A DNA stretch of 38,467 bases from CAXRBC01 sp041158045 (GCA_041158045.1 JBEBCD010000022.1:1-38467), one strand, 5' to 3'; counted from the stretch's first letter, positions 1-8,839 are shown. Notes: generated by a model not told the origin, from the sequence alone. Program-made: numbers and translations.

Positions 1-122
1 GAGATCGCGAAGCGCGCCGCCACGCCGACGATCACCGCGAGCGGGAACAACCGCCGCGCGATCGGGTCGACGCGCCGCGTCCAGCGCGGCGGTCGCAGGC
101 CGAGGTCGTCGGCCGTCGTCAC
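1..122 (-). CDS. Partial membrane-protein gene (N-terminal 40 residues)
   Basis: A GTG at 122 overlaps the plsY TGA as GTGA and opens a frame that runs off the left edge of the window. The 40 visible residues begin with a polar, arginine-rich stretch and turn hydrophobic from about residue 25 (LFPLAVIVGVAARFAI). This is the usual look of a cytoplasmic tail entering a first transmembrane helix. GT-C glycosyltransferases and other polytopic proteins often start this way, but nothing visible identifies the family. The coupling suggests co-expression with plsY. Confidence 0.55.
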   Translation of the reverse strand, partial: MTTADDLGLRPPRWTRRVDPIARRLFPLAVIVGVAARFAI

Positions 123-799
123 GAGGCCGGGGAGGCGGGGGAGTCGGGCGGGAGCAGGTCGGGCTCCGTGCCCGCGCGGAGGCGGCGCAGGTTGTCCCTG
201 TGCTTCACGAACACGAACGCCACCAGCGCCACCAGCACCCCGACCTCCCACGCCGCCGCCCCCGACAGCCACATGCCGACCGGCGTGAGGAACGCGATCG
301 TGAGCGACGCGACCGAGCCCTTGCGCGTCAGCTTGCTCAGCACGAACCACGACGTGCACAGCACCGCGCTCACCGTGAAGTAGAGGACGAACACCCCGCC
401 GCCCGCCGTCGCCACGCCCTTGCCGCCGCGCGTCGAGCGGATCACGGGGAACGTGTGGCCCAGCACCGCCGCGACCAGGCACGCGTACGCGACCCAGCCG
501 CGCCGGCCGCCCGCGTCGCCCCAGCCCGCGATCCACGCGTCGCCCCACCACGCGGCGCCGGTCGCGACCCAGCCGAGCGCGACGCTCGCCGCACCCTTGG
601 CCATGTCGGCCACGAAGACCACGAGGCCCGCGCGCCAGCCGAGGGTGCGGATCACGTTGGACGTCCCCTGGTTGCCCGAGCCGACGCGCGTGATGTCGAC
701 GCCGTGTCGTCGCGCGACGAGCGACGCGGACGGGAACGTGCCGAAGACGTACGACGCCGCGAGCACCGCGACGAGGACGCCGAGCTCGGACACCGTCAC
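119..799 (-). CDS. plsY: Glycerol-3-phosphate acyltransferase PlsY
   Basis: PlsY transfers an acyl group from acyl-phosphate to sn-glycerol-3-phosphate, the first step of phospholipid synthesis, in the cytoplasmic membrane. The 226-residue protein is slightly longer than the usual ~200. It has several hydrophobic helices and the family motifs GSGNQGTSN (residues 40-48), a GHTFPV block and RGGKGV. I chose GTG 799 because GAGGTGG lies 7 bases upstream. The open frame continues to 1024, but that extension has no PlsY similarity and overlaps the end of the LCP gene. It is third in a valS-LCP-plsY run, 37 bases after the LCP stop. Its TGA overlaps the start of the next gene. Confidence 0.93.
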   Translation of the reverse strand: MTVSELGVLVAVLAASYVFGTFPSASLVARRHGVDITRVGSGNQGTSNVIRTLGWRAGLVVFVADMAKGAASVALGWVATGAAWWGDAWIAGWGDAGGRRGWVAYACLVAAVLGHTFPVIRSTRGGKGVATAGGGVFVLYFTVSAVLCTSWFVLSKLTRKGSVASLTIAFLTPVGMWLSGAAAWEVGVLVALVAFVFVKHRDNLRRLRAGTEPDLLPPDSPASPAS

Positions 800-836
800 G
801 TCGACGCCACCTCGACCGAGGGTAGTCGGGCGCGGT

Positions 837-2123
837 CTATCGACAGGCCGGATCGTCGGGCGGCACGATCCCGATGGACGGCACGCTCGGCCGATGGGCG
901 GCGCGCGCGGCGCGCGCGCCGCCAGCCACCACGCGCACGACGTCCGCGCCCGCAGCCGACCGATCCGGCTCGTCCCACGACGCACCGGACGCGTCCGACG
1001 CCCCGGTGGTCCCCGTCGCGCCACCCGGGATCGGCGCCTCGCCGCGGAAGGTCGCGAGTGCGCGCCGCATCTCGTCGGAGTCCAGCTCCGGGATGAGTAC
1101 CGCGAGCTGGCCGATGCGACGCTGCGACGACTCGATCGTCCAGCTCGCCACGCCCGTCGTGTCGAGGTCGCGCATCGCCTGTGCGACGGCGAGCATCTGG
1201 CGCGGCGTGAGGCGGTCGTCGGTGATCACGTTGCGCAGCGCGGTGGAGAGCAGGTCGTTGGCGACGCGGAGGCTCGAGCTGCCGCGATCGAGGGCGCGCT
1301 GCATCGACCGGCGCAGGAAGTCCTGCTGCCGGCTGATGCGGCCGAGGTCGCCGGTCGGGTCCTGGCGCCACGCGGCCTTGGCCGGGTCGTAGTAGCTGTA
1401 ACCCGAGCGGGAGCGCACGTACGCGAGCGCCTGGTCGCCGTCGAGCTCGACGCAGCCCGCGGCCGGCACGTTGAGGCCCGTCTTGCGGTCGCGGGTGGCG
1501 TACGCGAAGGGCACCTTGACGCCGCCGACCGCGGCGACGATCTCCTTGAACGCGCAGAAGTCGACGTTGACGTAGTGGTCGACGGGGATGCCGAAGTTGT
1601 CGGCGATGGTGCGCACGAGACGGGAGGGGTCGGTGCGCTCGAAGGCGGAGTTGATCCGGTTCTTGCGCGTCGTGCCGGCGATGTCGACCCACAGGTCGCG
1701 GGGGAACGACAGGATCGCGGCGCGCTCGGCGGCCGGGTCGAGCCGCACCAGCATGATCGTGTCGCTGCGCTCGCCGAGCGCGGTGCGGTCGCCGATGCCG
1801 CCCGCGGTCGGGTCGTCGGCGGACGTGCACGCGCCGTTGTCCGATCCCGTGAGCAGGAAGTTGCGGGCGTCGACGCCGCTCGTGTCCAGGTTCCAGTCCG
1901 AGCCGGACGGCGCCGCGCCGTCGGCGGGGGCCTCGATCACGCCGCCGTCGAGCGAGACGACCTGTCGGGAGGCGACGCGCCCCGAGACCCAGAGGAGGCC
2001 CGTGCCCGCCGCGACGAGGGAGGCGGCGACCAGCAGGTTGAACCACAGGACGAGCCGGTGGGTCAGCGGGCGCGGCCCGCGGGCGCGGGGCGCCGCCCCC
2101 GCCGTCGGCGACGCGTCGCTCAT
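837..2123 (-). CDS. LytR-CpsA-Psr (LCP) family cell-wall glycopolymer ligase
   Basis: LCP proteins attach undecaprenyl-linked glycopolymers (arabinogalactan or teichoic-acid-like chains) to peptidoglycan outside the membrane. The 428-residue protein has a cytoplasmic N-terminus, one transmembrane anchor at about residues 23-46, and an extracellular LCP domain. That domain shows the expected motifs: RSDTIMLVRLD, ILSFPRDLWVDI, RINSAF, the VGGVKVPF region and ELDGDQALAYVRSR. These carry the conserved Asp and Arg residues that bind Mg2+ and pyrophosphate. The C-terminal ~60 residues are Ala/Gly/Asp-rich and probably disordered. The ATG overlaps the valS stop as ATGA, so translation is probably coupled. 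There is no LytR_C domain. Which glycopolymer it handles cannot be read from the sequence. Confidence 0.9.
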   Translation of the reverse strand: MSDASPTAGAAPRARGPRPLTHRLVLWFNLLVAASLVAAGTGLLWVSGRVASRQVVSLDGGVIEAPADGAAPSGSDWNLDTSGVDARNFLLTGSDNGACTSADDPTAGGIGDRTALGERSDTIMLVRLDPAAERAAILSFPRDLWVDIAGTTRKNRINSAFERTDPSRLVRTIADNFGIPVDHYVNVDFCAFKEIVAAVGGVKVPFAYATRDRKTGLNVPAAGCVELDGDQALAYVRSRSGYSYYDPAKAAWRQDPTGDLGRISRQQDFLRRSMQRALDRGSSSLRVANDLLSTALRNVITDDRLTPRQMLAVAQAMRDLDTTGVASWTIESSQRRIGQLAVLIPELDSDEMRRALATFRGEAPIPGGATGTTGASDASGASWDEPDRSAAGADVVRVVAGGARAARAAHRPSVPSIGIVPPDDPACR

Positions 2124-4687
2124 GCGAGCGTCACCGTGGCGCGCAGCGCGACGTCGCCGGCGGCGTCGGGCCCCGCGTAGACGAGCTCGCGCACGCCACC
2201 GGCGTTGCGCAGGTCGCCGTCGTGCGCGGCGAGGAGCGCGAGGCGGTCGGCGGGGCCGTGCACCTCGCAGCGTGCGACCTCGGCGCGCTGCGAGACCTTG
2301 CGCTCCGTCTTGGTGCGACGGATCGCGCCGAGCACCGCGCACGTGGCGTCGAGGAGCGCGACGGCGTCGTCGTCGGCCCGCACCCCCGCGAGGAGCTCGT
2401 CGCGGGCGGGCCACTGCGCGCGGTGCACGCTGCCCTCGCGCCACCAGCCCCAGACCTCCTCGGTGACGAACGGGAGCAGCGGCGCGAGGAGGCGGTGCAC
2501 GGCGCCGAGCGCACGGCGGAGCGCCGCGCGGGCCGACGGCGCGCCGGGGTGCGCGTCGTCGTACGCGCGGCCCTTCACCAGCTCGAGGTAGTCGTCGCAG
2601 AACCACCAGAACCACGCCTCGGTGCGCTCGAGCGCACGGGCGTAGTCGAAGTCGGCGAACGCGGCGGTCGCCTCGTCGACGACCGCGGCGAGCCCCGCGA
2701 GCATGCCCGCGTCGATCGGGTCGGCGACCGCGTCGTCGCCGGGGGCGGTGCCGAAGCCGAGCACGAACTTGGTGGCGTTGAGCAGCTTGGTCGCGAGCTT
2801 GCGCCCGACCTTCATCTGGTCCTCGCTGAACGCGGTGTCGACGCCCGGGCGCGCGCTCGCGGCCCAGTAGCGCACCGCGTCGCTGCCGTACGCGTCGAAG
2901 AGCTGCACGGGCGTGACGACGTTGCCCTTGGACTTGGACATCTTCTTGCGGTCCGGGTCGAGGATCCAGCCCGAGAGCGCCGCGTGGCGCCACGGCGCGC
3001 GGTCGAACTCGAGGTGCGAGCGCACCATCGTGGCGAACAGCCAGGTGCGGATGATGTCGTGGCCCTGCGGCCGCACGTCCATGGGGAAGATCCGCGCGAA
3101 GGCGTCGGGGTCGTCCACCCAGCGCCCCGCGATCTGCGGCGTGAGCGACGAGGTCGCCCACGTGTCCATCACGTCCGGGTCGCCGGCGAAGCCGCCGGGT
3201 CGCCCGCGCTGCGCGGCGTCGAAGCCCGGCGGCACGTCGGTGCTCGGGTCGATCGGGAGCGCGGTGGCGTCGGGCACGATCGGCGCGTCGTGGTCGGGCC
3301 GGCCCTGCGCGTCGAGGCGGTACCACAGCGGGATCGGCACGCCGAAGTAGCGCTGCCGGCTGATGAGCCAGTCGCCGTTGAGGCCCTCCACCCAGTTGGC
3401 ATAGCGGTGCACCATGTGCTCGGGGTGCCACGCCATCTCGCCACCGCGCGCGACGAGCGCATCGCGCAGCGGGCGGTCGCGGCCGCCGTTGCGCACGTAC
3501 CACTGGCGGCTGGTGACGATCTCGAGGGGCCGGTCGCCCTTCTCGTAGAACTTCACGGGGTGCGTGATCGCGCGCGGCTCGCCGAGCAGCTCGCCCGACT
3601 CGCGCAGCATCGTGACGATCTCGGCCTGCGCGCGCTTCACCGTGAGGCCGGCGAGGCGCGCCCATCGGGCGAGCGGCTCGGCACCCTCGATGCCGTGCGG
3701 CGCGTCGGCCACGATGCGCCCGTCGCGCCCGACGATCGCGCGCAGCTCGAGGCGCAGCTCGCGCCACCAGGTGACGTCGGTGAGGTCGCCGAACGTGCAG
3801 CACATCGCGATGCCCGAGCCCTTGTCGGGCTGCGCGAGCGGGTGCGCCACGACCGGCACGCCGACGCCGAAGAGCGGGGTGCGCACCCGGGAGCCGAAGA
3901 GCGGGCGGTACCGCTCGTCGTCCGGGTGCGCGACGAGCGCGACGCACGCCGGCACGAGCTCGGGTCGCGTCGTCTCGATCACGACGTCGGGGCCGCCGCC
4001 CTCGCGGTGGAACGCGACGGAGTGGTACGCCCCCGGGCGCTCGCGGTCCTCGATCTCGGCCTGCGCGACGGCGGTGCCGAAGTCGACGTCCCAGAGGGTC
4101 GGCGCCTCCTGGCTGTAGGCCTCGCCGCGCGCGAGGTTGGCCAGGAAGGCGCGCTGCGACGTGCGGCGCGCGTGCGGGGAGATCGTCGTGTAGAGCAGCG
4201 ACCAGTCGACGGAGAGCCCGAGGCGGCGGAAGAGGTCCTCGAAGGCCTTCTCGTCCTCGGCGGTGAGCTCGTCGCAGAGCTCGAGGAAGTTGGGTCGCGA
4301 CACGGGGACCGCGCGGTGGTCCTTGGGCGGGTCGCCGCGGAAGGGCGGGACGAAGCCGGGCACGTACGGCAGCGACGGATCGCAGGAGACGCCGTAGAAG
4401 TTCTGCACGCGCCGCTCGGTCGGCAGGCCGTTGTCGTCCCAGCCCATCGGGTAGAAGACCGACTTGCCCCGCATGCGCCAGTACCGCGCGACGGCGTCGG
4501 TGTGCGTGTACGAGAAGACGTGACCCATGTGGAGCGAGCCGCTCACGGTCGGCGGGGGCGTGTCGATGGCGAAGGTGCGCTCGCGCGGCGCCGTGCGGTC
4601 CCACGCGTAGGTGCGCTCGCGCTCCCAGCGTTCCGAGTGCCGCGCCTCGATCCCGTCGAGCGTCGGCTTCTCGGGCACCGTGCTCAT
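2120..4687 (-). CDS. valS: Valyl-tRNA synthetase
   Basis: It charges tRNA-Val in the cytosol and is a class Ia synthetase. The 855 residues show the HIGH-type motif HMGH at 53-56 and KMSKS at 582-586. DDNGLPTE at 84-91 is the signature of the archaeal-like ValRS subtype common in actinobacteria; the usual bacterial subtype reads differently there. An editing (CP1) domain lies between the motifs and an anticodon-binding domain follows KMSKS. I see no long C-terminal coiled-coil arm. ATG 4687 has the TACCGT box (4697-4702) nine bases upstream, so the mRNA leader is about 3 bases at most. It is divergent from cysS across 72 bases. Confidence 0.95.
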   Translation of the reverse strand: MSTVPEKPTLDGIEARHSERWERERTYAWDRTAPRERTFAIDTPPPTVSGSLHMGHVFSYTHTDAVARYWRMRGKSVFYPMGWDDNGLPTERRVQNFYGVSCDPSLPYVPGFVPPFRGDPPKDHRAVPVSRPNFLELCDELTAEDEKAFEDLFRRLGLSVDWSLLYTTISPHARRTSQRAFLANLARGEAYSQEAPTLWDVDFGTAVAQAEIEDRERPGAYHSVAFHREGGGPDVVIETTRPELVPACVALVAHPDDERYRPLFGSRVRTPLFGVGVPVVAHPLAQPDKGSGIAMCCTFGDLTDVTWWRELRLELRAIVGRDGRIVADAPHGIEGAEPLARWARLAGLTVKRAQAEIVTMLRESGELLGEPRAITHPVKFYEKGDRPLEIVTSRQWYVRNGGRDRPLRDALVARGGEMAWHPEHMVHRYANWVEGLNGDWLISRQRYFGVPIPLWYRLDAQGRPDHDAPIVPDATALPIDPSTDVPPGFDAAQRGRPGGFAGDPDVMDTWATSSLTPQIAGRWVDDPDAFARIFPMDVRPQGHDIIRTWLFATMVRSHLEFDRAPWRHAALSGWILDPDRKKMSKSKGNVVTPVQLFDAYGSDAVRYWAASARPGVDTAFSEDQMKVGRKLATKLLNATKFVLGFGTAPGDDAVADPIDAGMLAGLAAVVDEATAAFADFDYARALERTEAWFWWFCDDYLELVKGRAYDDAHPGAPSARAALRRALGAVHRLLAPLLPFVTEEVWGWWREGSVHRAQWPARDELLAGVRADDDAVALLDATCAVLGAIRRTKTERKVSQRAEVARCEVHGPADRLALLAAHDGDLRNAGGVRELVYAGPDAAGDVALRATVTLA

Positions 4688-4696
4688 CGGCGCACC

Positions 4697-4702
4697 ACGG
4701 TA
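4697..4702 (-). promoter_or_regulatory. -10 box of valS (TACCGT)
   Basis: TACCGT ends 9 bases before ATG 4687, placing the predicted RNA start about 3 bases before the start codon. No convincing -35 box is visible. Confidence 0.5.
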
Positions 4703-4747
4703 CCCGCGTCGCGCGACGCGGTCGGGCCGCACGATGGATGCCGATCG

Positions 4748-4753
4748 TAGGCT
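4748..4753 (+). promoter_or_regulatory. -10 box of cysS (TAGGCT), leaderless
   Basis: TAGGCT is separated by exactly 6 bases from the GTG start at 4760. The predicted first transcribed base is the G of GTG. Confidence 0.65.
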
Positions 4754-4759
4754 GATCGC

Positions 4760-6118
4760 GTGCTGCGCCTCTACGACACGCTCACGCGGGAGGTGAAGCC
4801 GCTCGAGATGCGCGAGCCGGGCACGCTCGGCGTCTACCTCTGCGGGCCCACCGTGTACGGCCCGCCGCACCTCGGCCACGGCCGCGCGACCCTCGTCTAC
4901 GACATCATGCGCCGGTACCTCGAGTCGACGGGCGTGCGCGTGCGACTCGTGTCCAACATCACCGACATCGACGACAAGATCATCGAGCGCGCCGAGCGCG
5001 AGGGACGCCCGTGGCGGGAGATCACGGAGCGCTGCGAGCACGTGTGGTTCGACGCCATGGGGCGCCTCGGCGTCGCGCGGCCGAGCGACGTCCCCCACGC
5101 GACCGAGTACGTCGGGGAGATGGTCGCGATGATCGGCGAGCTCGAGCGCGCCGGCGCGGCGTACGCGACCGCCGACGGCGTCTACCTCGACGTGGCCCGG
5201 GTGCCCGACTACGGCGCGCTCGCACACCAGCGCCTCGAGGACATGGTCGAGGGCGGGGGCGAGCGCGAGGTGCTGGGTGCGGGGGCCAAGCGCCACCCGG
5301 CCGACTTCGCGCTCTGGAAGTTTTCCAAGCCCGGCGAGCCCTCGTGGCCGGCCCCGTGGGGCGACGGCCGGCCCGGCTGGCACAGCGAGTGCGTCGTCAT
5401 GAGCCTGTCGCTCCTCGGCGAGGGCTTCGACCTGCACTGCGGCGGCGCCGACCTGCGCTTCCCCCACCACGAGAACGAGCGGGCGCAGGCGGTGGCGCTC
5501 GGGCGGCGCTTCGCGCGCCACTGGATGCACAACGGCTTCGTCGTCGACCCGGAGGGGGAGAAGATGTCGAAGAGCCTCGGCAACGTGACCAACCTGCTCG
5601 ATCTCCTCGAGCGCCACGACGCCCGCGCCTACCGCATGCTGCTCCTCCAGACGCACTACCGATCGCCGGTGCGCGTCGGGTCGGACAATCTCGAGGCCGC
5701 GGCGAAGGCGCTCGCGGGCCTCGACGCCTTCGCCGCCCGCACGGCGGACCTCGGCGGCGGGCCCGACGCGGCGGTCCTCGCCGAATTCCGGGCCCGCATG
5801 GACGACGACCTCGACACGCCGCACGCGATGGCCGTCGTCTTCGACGCGGTGCGCCGCGCCAACGCCGCGCTCGACGCGGGCGATCGCGCCGCCGCGGCGT
5901 CGCTCGGTGCGGCGGCGCGGGACGCGTGCGCGGCGGTGGGCCTCGGGCTCCGCGGCGTCGCCGAGGTGCCGGACGAGGCGCGTGCGCGGGCCGCGGCGCT
6001 CGACGCCGCGCGCGCCGCGCGCGACTTCGCCGCCGCCGACGCGATCCGCGCCGAGCTGCAGGCCGCCGGCTGGCTCGTCGAGACGACGAAGGCCGGCACG
6101 ACGCTGCGCCGCCCGTGA
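4760..6118 (+). CDS. cysS: Cysteinyl-tRNA synthetase
   Basis: It charges tRNA-Cys and is a 452-residue class Ia synthetase of normal length. HLGH is at 37-40 and KMSKS at 268-272. Zinc ligands C28, C211, H236 and E240 match those known in E. coli CysS. The context makes the unrelated family member MshC (mycothiol ligase) unlikely, because that protein is shorter and lacks the C-terminal DALR/anticodon region seen here. The GTG start is fixed by the leaderless -10 box and by the N-terminal LRLYDTLTRE that typifies CysS. Its stop overlaps the next gene as GTGA. Confidence 0.95.
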   Translation: MLRLYDTLTREVKPLEMREPGTLGVYLCGPTVYGPPHLGHGRATLVYDIMRRYLESTGVRVRLVSNITDIDDKIIERAEREGRPWREITERCEHVWFDAMGRLGVARPSDVPHATEYVGEMVAMIGELERAGAAYATADGVYLDVARVPDYGALAHQRLEDMVEGGGEREVLGAGAKRHPADFALWKFSKPGEPSWPAPWGDGRPGWHSECVVMSLSLLGEGFDLHCGGADLRFPHHENERAQAVALGRRFARHWMHNGFVVDPEGEKMSKSLGNVTNLLDLLERHDARAYRMLLLQTHYRSPVRVGSDNLEAAAKALAGLDAFAARTADLGGGPDAAVLAEFRARMDDDLDTPHAMAVVFDAVRRANAALDAGDRAAAASLGAAARDACAAVGLGLRGVAEVPDEARARAAALDAARAARDFAAADAIRAELQAAGWLVETTKAGTTLRRP

Positions 6119-7557
6119 GCGTCGGCGTCCTGCGCCTCGGCGCCCCCGACCTGTCGGTCGCCACCCTGCTCGGGTGGCTCGCCTCGCCGACGCGCGTCGA
6201 GCTGACCGAGCGCGTCGAGCCCGCGCTCGCGGCCGTGCGCGACGACGCGCGTCGCGCGGCGCTCACCCACGCGGCCTACGGCCGCACGACGGGTGTGGGG
6301 GCCAACCGGGATCGCGCGGCGGAGGACACCGACGGCGCGCACGGCCTGCGCCTCGTGCGCTCGCACGCCGCGGGGGCAGGCCGCGACCTCGGCGAGGAGG
6401 TGGCGCGCGCGACGATGCTGATCCGGGCGCACCAGCTCGCACAGCCGGGCTCGGGCATCGACCCCGCGATTGTGGTGGCGCTCGTGCGGGCGATCAACGA
6501 CGGCCGGACCCCGGTGTACCGCGAGCACGGCGCGGTCGGCACGGGGGACCTCACGGTGCTCGCGGAGCTCGCACTGTGCCTCGTCGGCGAGCTGCCGTGG
6601 CGCGACGGCACGATCTCGCCGTACGGCGTGCGCGTCACGGCGGACGATGCGCTCGCGTTGATGAGCTCGAGCGCGCCCACCCTCGCGGTGGGTGCGATCG
6701 GCTGGCGCGCGCTCGACGAGGTGGCCCGCGCGGGCGTGGCGGTCGCGGCGATCGGCGCCTACGCGGTGCGGGCCAATCGGCAGCACGTTTCCGAAGTCGC
6801 CACCGGCCTTCGCCCGACGCCGGGCGTCGAGCGCGTCGGCGCCGCGCTACGCGCGGCGCTGGAGGGCGCGCGCTACGCGCACGCCCGCACGCAGGATCCC
6901 CTGTCGTGGCGCAGCATCCCGTACGTGCACGGGCCGTTGCTCGATGCGGTCGACGCGCTGCGCGACGAGCTCGGCACCTGCATGTCGCGCGCGGTGGAAA
7001 ACCCGCGGTACGTCGGCGGCGCGGTCTGGCACCACGCGGCGTTCCATCTCACGGGTCTCGCCCTCGCGGCGGACCGCGCGCGGCTCGCCCTCGCGCAGTG
7101 GGGCCACGCGTCGTTCGCGCGCACGACGAGCCTCAACGACCCGGAGATGACGGGTCAGGAACGCTTCCTCGCGCACGGCCCCGCCGGCAGCTCCGGCGTG
7201 ATGGTGGTCGAGTACGCATCGGCGTCCGCGCTCGCGACCCTCGTGCACCGGGCCGATCCTCTCACGCGTCAGTCGGTGACGATGTCGATCGGGGTCGAGG
7301 ACCACGCGCCGTGGACGACGCCCGCACTCGCCGCCGTCGGCGAGGCCGCGGCCGCGGCGCGGATCGTGGCGGCGGGCGAGCTCGTCACCGCGGTGCGCGC
7401 CGCGCGCCATGCCGCGGCTGCGGAGCCGGGCCCCGTGATCGGCGCGCTGCTCGCGGGCTGCGACGCGCTGCCACACGAGCGCGAGGACCGCCCGCTCGTG
7501 TCCGACATGCGGATCGCCGACGGGCTCCTCTCGTCGCTCGCGGGGTGGCTCGGGTAG
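6115..7557 (+). CDS. HAL/PAL-family aromatic amino acid lyase-like protein with altered MIO triad
   Basis: The 480-residue protein has the histidine/phenylalanine ammonia-lyase fold. It shows YGRTTGVGANRD (Y55, equivalent to the catalytic Tyr of HAL YGVNTGFG), QDPLSWRSIPYVHG (matching HAL YSLRCxPQ), an ENPRY block, and GVEDH near the C-terminus. Where HAL reads GASGDL, forming the MIO electrophile from Ala-Ser-Gly, this protein reads GTGDL: G142-T143-G144, one residue shorter. The DNA at 6538-6546 (GGC ACG GGG) shows no sign of an error. Canonical MIO cannot form from Ala-Ser-Gly here. It may use a variant cofactor, catalyse a different reaction, or be inactive. It is translationally coupled to cysS. 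No hut genes are adjacent. Confidence 0.8.
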   Translation: MSVGVLRLGAPDLSVATLLGWLASPTRVELTERVEPALAAVRDDARRAALTHAAYGRTTGVGANRDRAAEDTDGAHGLRLVRSHAAGAGRDLGEEVARATMLIRAHQLAQPGSGIDPAIVVALVRAINDGRTPVYREHGAVGTGDLTVLAELALCLVGELPWRDGTISPYGVRVTADDALALMSSSAPTLAVGAIGWRALDEVARAGVAVAAIGAYAVRANRQHVSEVATGLRPTPGVERVGAALRAALEGARYAHARTQDPLSWRSIPYVHGPLLDAVDALRDELGTCMSRAVENPRYVGGAVWHHAAFHLTGLALAADRARLALAQWGHASFARTTSLNDPEMTGQERFLAHGPAGSSGVMVVEYASASALATLVHRADPLTRQSVTMSIGVEDHAPWTTPALAAVGEAAAAARIVAAGELVTAVRAARHAAAAEPGPVIGALLAGCDALPHEREDRPLVSDMRIADGLLSSLAGWLG

Positions 7558-7560
7558 GTT
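7555..7560 (+). promoter_or_regulatory. -10 box of acyl-CoA dehydrogenase (TAGGTT), leaderless
   Basis: The box begins with the TAG stop codon of the upstream lyase-like gene and ends 6 bases before ATG 7567. Predicted transcription starts on the A of ATG. Confidence 0.6.
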
Positions 7561-7566
7561 CGCGCC

Positions 7567-8781
7567 ATGGCCGACTTCTCGCTCACGCTCAACGAGGACC
7601 AGCAGCAGATCCAGAAGTGGGTGCACGACTTCGCCGAGACGGTTGTGCGCCCCGTCGCGCACGAGTGGGACGAGCGCGAGGACTTCCCCTGGCCGGTGGT
7701 GAAGGAGGCCGCGAAGGTCGGCCTCTACGGCCTCGACTTCATGATGAACGCGCTCGCCGACCCGACCGGGCTCACGCTGCCGGTCGCGATCGAGGAGCTC
7801 TTCTGGGGCGACGCGGGCATCGGCATGGCGATCATGGGCTCGGGCCTCGCCGCCGCCGGCATCTCCGGGTCGGGCACGCCCGAGCAGGTGATGGAGTGGG
7901 TGCCGCAGTGCTACGGCACCGCCGACGAGGTGCGGCTCGGCGCATTCTGCGTGAGCGAGCCGGACGCAGGCAGCGACGTCTCGAGCCTGCGCACGCGCGC
8001 GGTCCACGACGCCGCGACCGACGAGTGGGTGCTCAACGGCACCAAGGCGTGGATCACCAACGGCGGCATCGCCGACGTGCACGTCGTCGTCGCGTCGGTG
8101 GACCCCGACCTGCGCGGCCGCGGCCACGCGGCCTTCGTCGTCCCGCCCGGCACGAAGGGCCTCTCGCAGGGCCAGAAGTACCTCAAGCACGGCATCCGCG
8201 CGTCGCACACGGCCGAGGTGGTGCTCGACGACGTGCGCGTGCCGGGCCGCTGCCTCCTCGGCGGCAAGGACAAGTTGGACGCCAAGCTCGCGCGGGCCCG
8301 CGAGGCCGGCCGCTCCGGCGTGGCGCAGCCGGCCATGAAGACGTTCGAGGCCACGCGCCCGGCCGTCGGCGCGCAGGCGCTCGGCATCGCCCGCGCGGCC
8401 TACGAGTACGCGCTCGCGTACGCCAAGGAGCGCAGGGCCTTCGGCAAGCCGATCGTCCAGCACCAGGCGATCGCGTTCAAGCTCGCCAACATGGCGACCG
8501 AGATCGACGCCTCGCGCCTGCTCATCTGGCGCGCGGCGTGGCTCGGGCGCAACGGCGGCTACGTCAACGGCGAGGGCTCGATGAGCAAGTACCACGCCTC
8601 GGAGACCGCGGTGCGCGTCACCGAGGAGGCGATCCAGATCCTCGGCGGCTACGGCTACACGCGCGAGTACCCGGTCGAGCGCTGGCACCGTGACGCGAAG
8701 ATTCACACCATCTTCGAGGGCACGAGCGAGATCCAGCAGCTCGTGATCGCCCGCGCGATCTCGGGGATGCGCATCGAGTGA
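7567..8781 (+). CDS. Acyl-CoA dehydrogenase
   Basis: An FAD-dependent enzyme that introduces the alpha-beta double bond into an acyl-CoA and passes electrons to ETF. The 404 residues carry the ACAD signatures CVSEPDAGSD, WVLNGTKAWITNG, RRAFGKPI and LGGYGYTREYPVER. IFEGTSEIQ supplies the catalytic glutamate (E384, equivalent to Glu376 of MCAD). It lacks a C-terminal extension, so it is the short/medium/glutaryl-like size class; the chain length or branched substrate is not evident. The ATG is fixed by the -10 box 6 bases upstream. Its neighbour to the right is an alcohol dehydrogenase with its own promoter. Confidence 0.92.
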   Translation: MADFSLTLNEDQQQIQKWVHDFAETVVRPVAHEWDEREDFPWPVVKEAAKVGLYGLDFMMNALADPTGLTLPVAIEELFWGDAGIGMAIMGSGLAAAGISGSGTPEQVMEWVPQCYGTADEVRLGAFCVSEPDAGSDVSSLRTRAVHDAATDEWVLNGTKAWITNGGIADVHVVVASVDPDLRGRGHAAFVVPPGTKGLSQGQKYLKHGIRASHTAEVVLDDVRVPGRCLLGGKDKLDAKLARAREAGRSGVAQPAMKTFEATRPAVGAQALGIARAAYEYALAYAKERRAFGKPIVQHQAIAFKLANMATEIDASRLLIWRAAWLGRNGGYVNGEGSMSKYHASETAVRVTEEAIQILGGYGYTREYPVERWHRDAKIHTIFEGTSEIQQLVIARAISGMRIE

Positions 8782-8826
8782 CGCGGCGCGCCCCGCGCGG
8801 CCTTGGCGCCGTGCGGAGCCCCGACC

Positions 8827-8832
8827 TAGCGT
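8827..8832 (+). promoter_or_regulatory. -10 box of iron alcohol dehydrogenase (TAGCGT), leaderless
   Basis: TAGCGT ends 7 bases before ATG 8840. This argues against the in-frame GTG at 8831, which lies inside the box. Confidence 0.6.
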
Positions 8833-8839
8833 GAGCGCC

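Noticed and set aside
800..1024. N-terminal extension of PlsY to 1024
   Set aside because: The extra 75 residues are Arg/Pro-rich, unlike PlsY, and overlap the LCP gene end; GTG 799 has a good ribosome-binding site.
84..4687. Horizontal transfer of valS from archaea because of the DDNGLPTE signature
   Set aside because: This ValRS subtype is common in actinobacteria, and base composition and context match the neighbours.
2222..4750. Long plus-strand open frame opposite valS (842 codons)
   Set aside because: Low-complexity Arg/Ala/Gly/His translation with no family motif, antisense to a well-supported gene; a usual by-product of very high GC.
4688..4759. T-box or other tRNA-sensing riboswitch for valS/cysS
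   Set aside because: The divergent gap is only 72 bases and both genes appear to have essentially no leader.
8831..8839. Upstream GTG start for the iron alcohol dehydrogenase
   Set aside because: It lies inside the TAGCGT -10 box; ATG 8840 fits the leaderless spacing.
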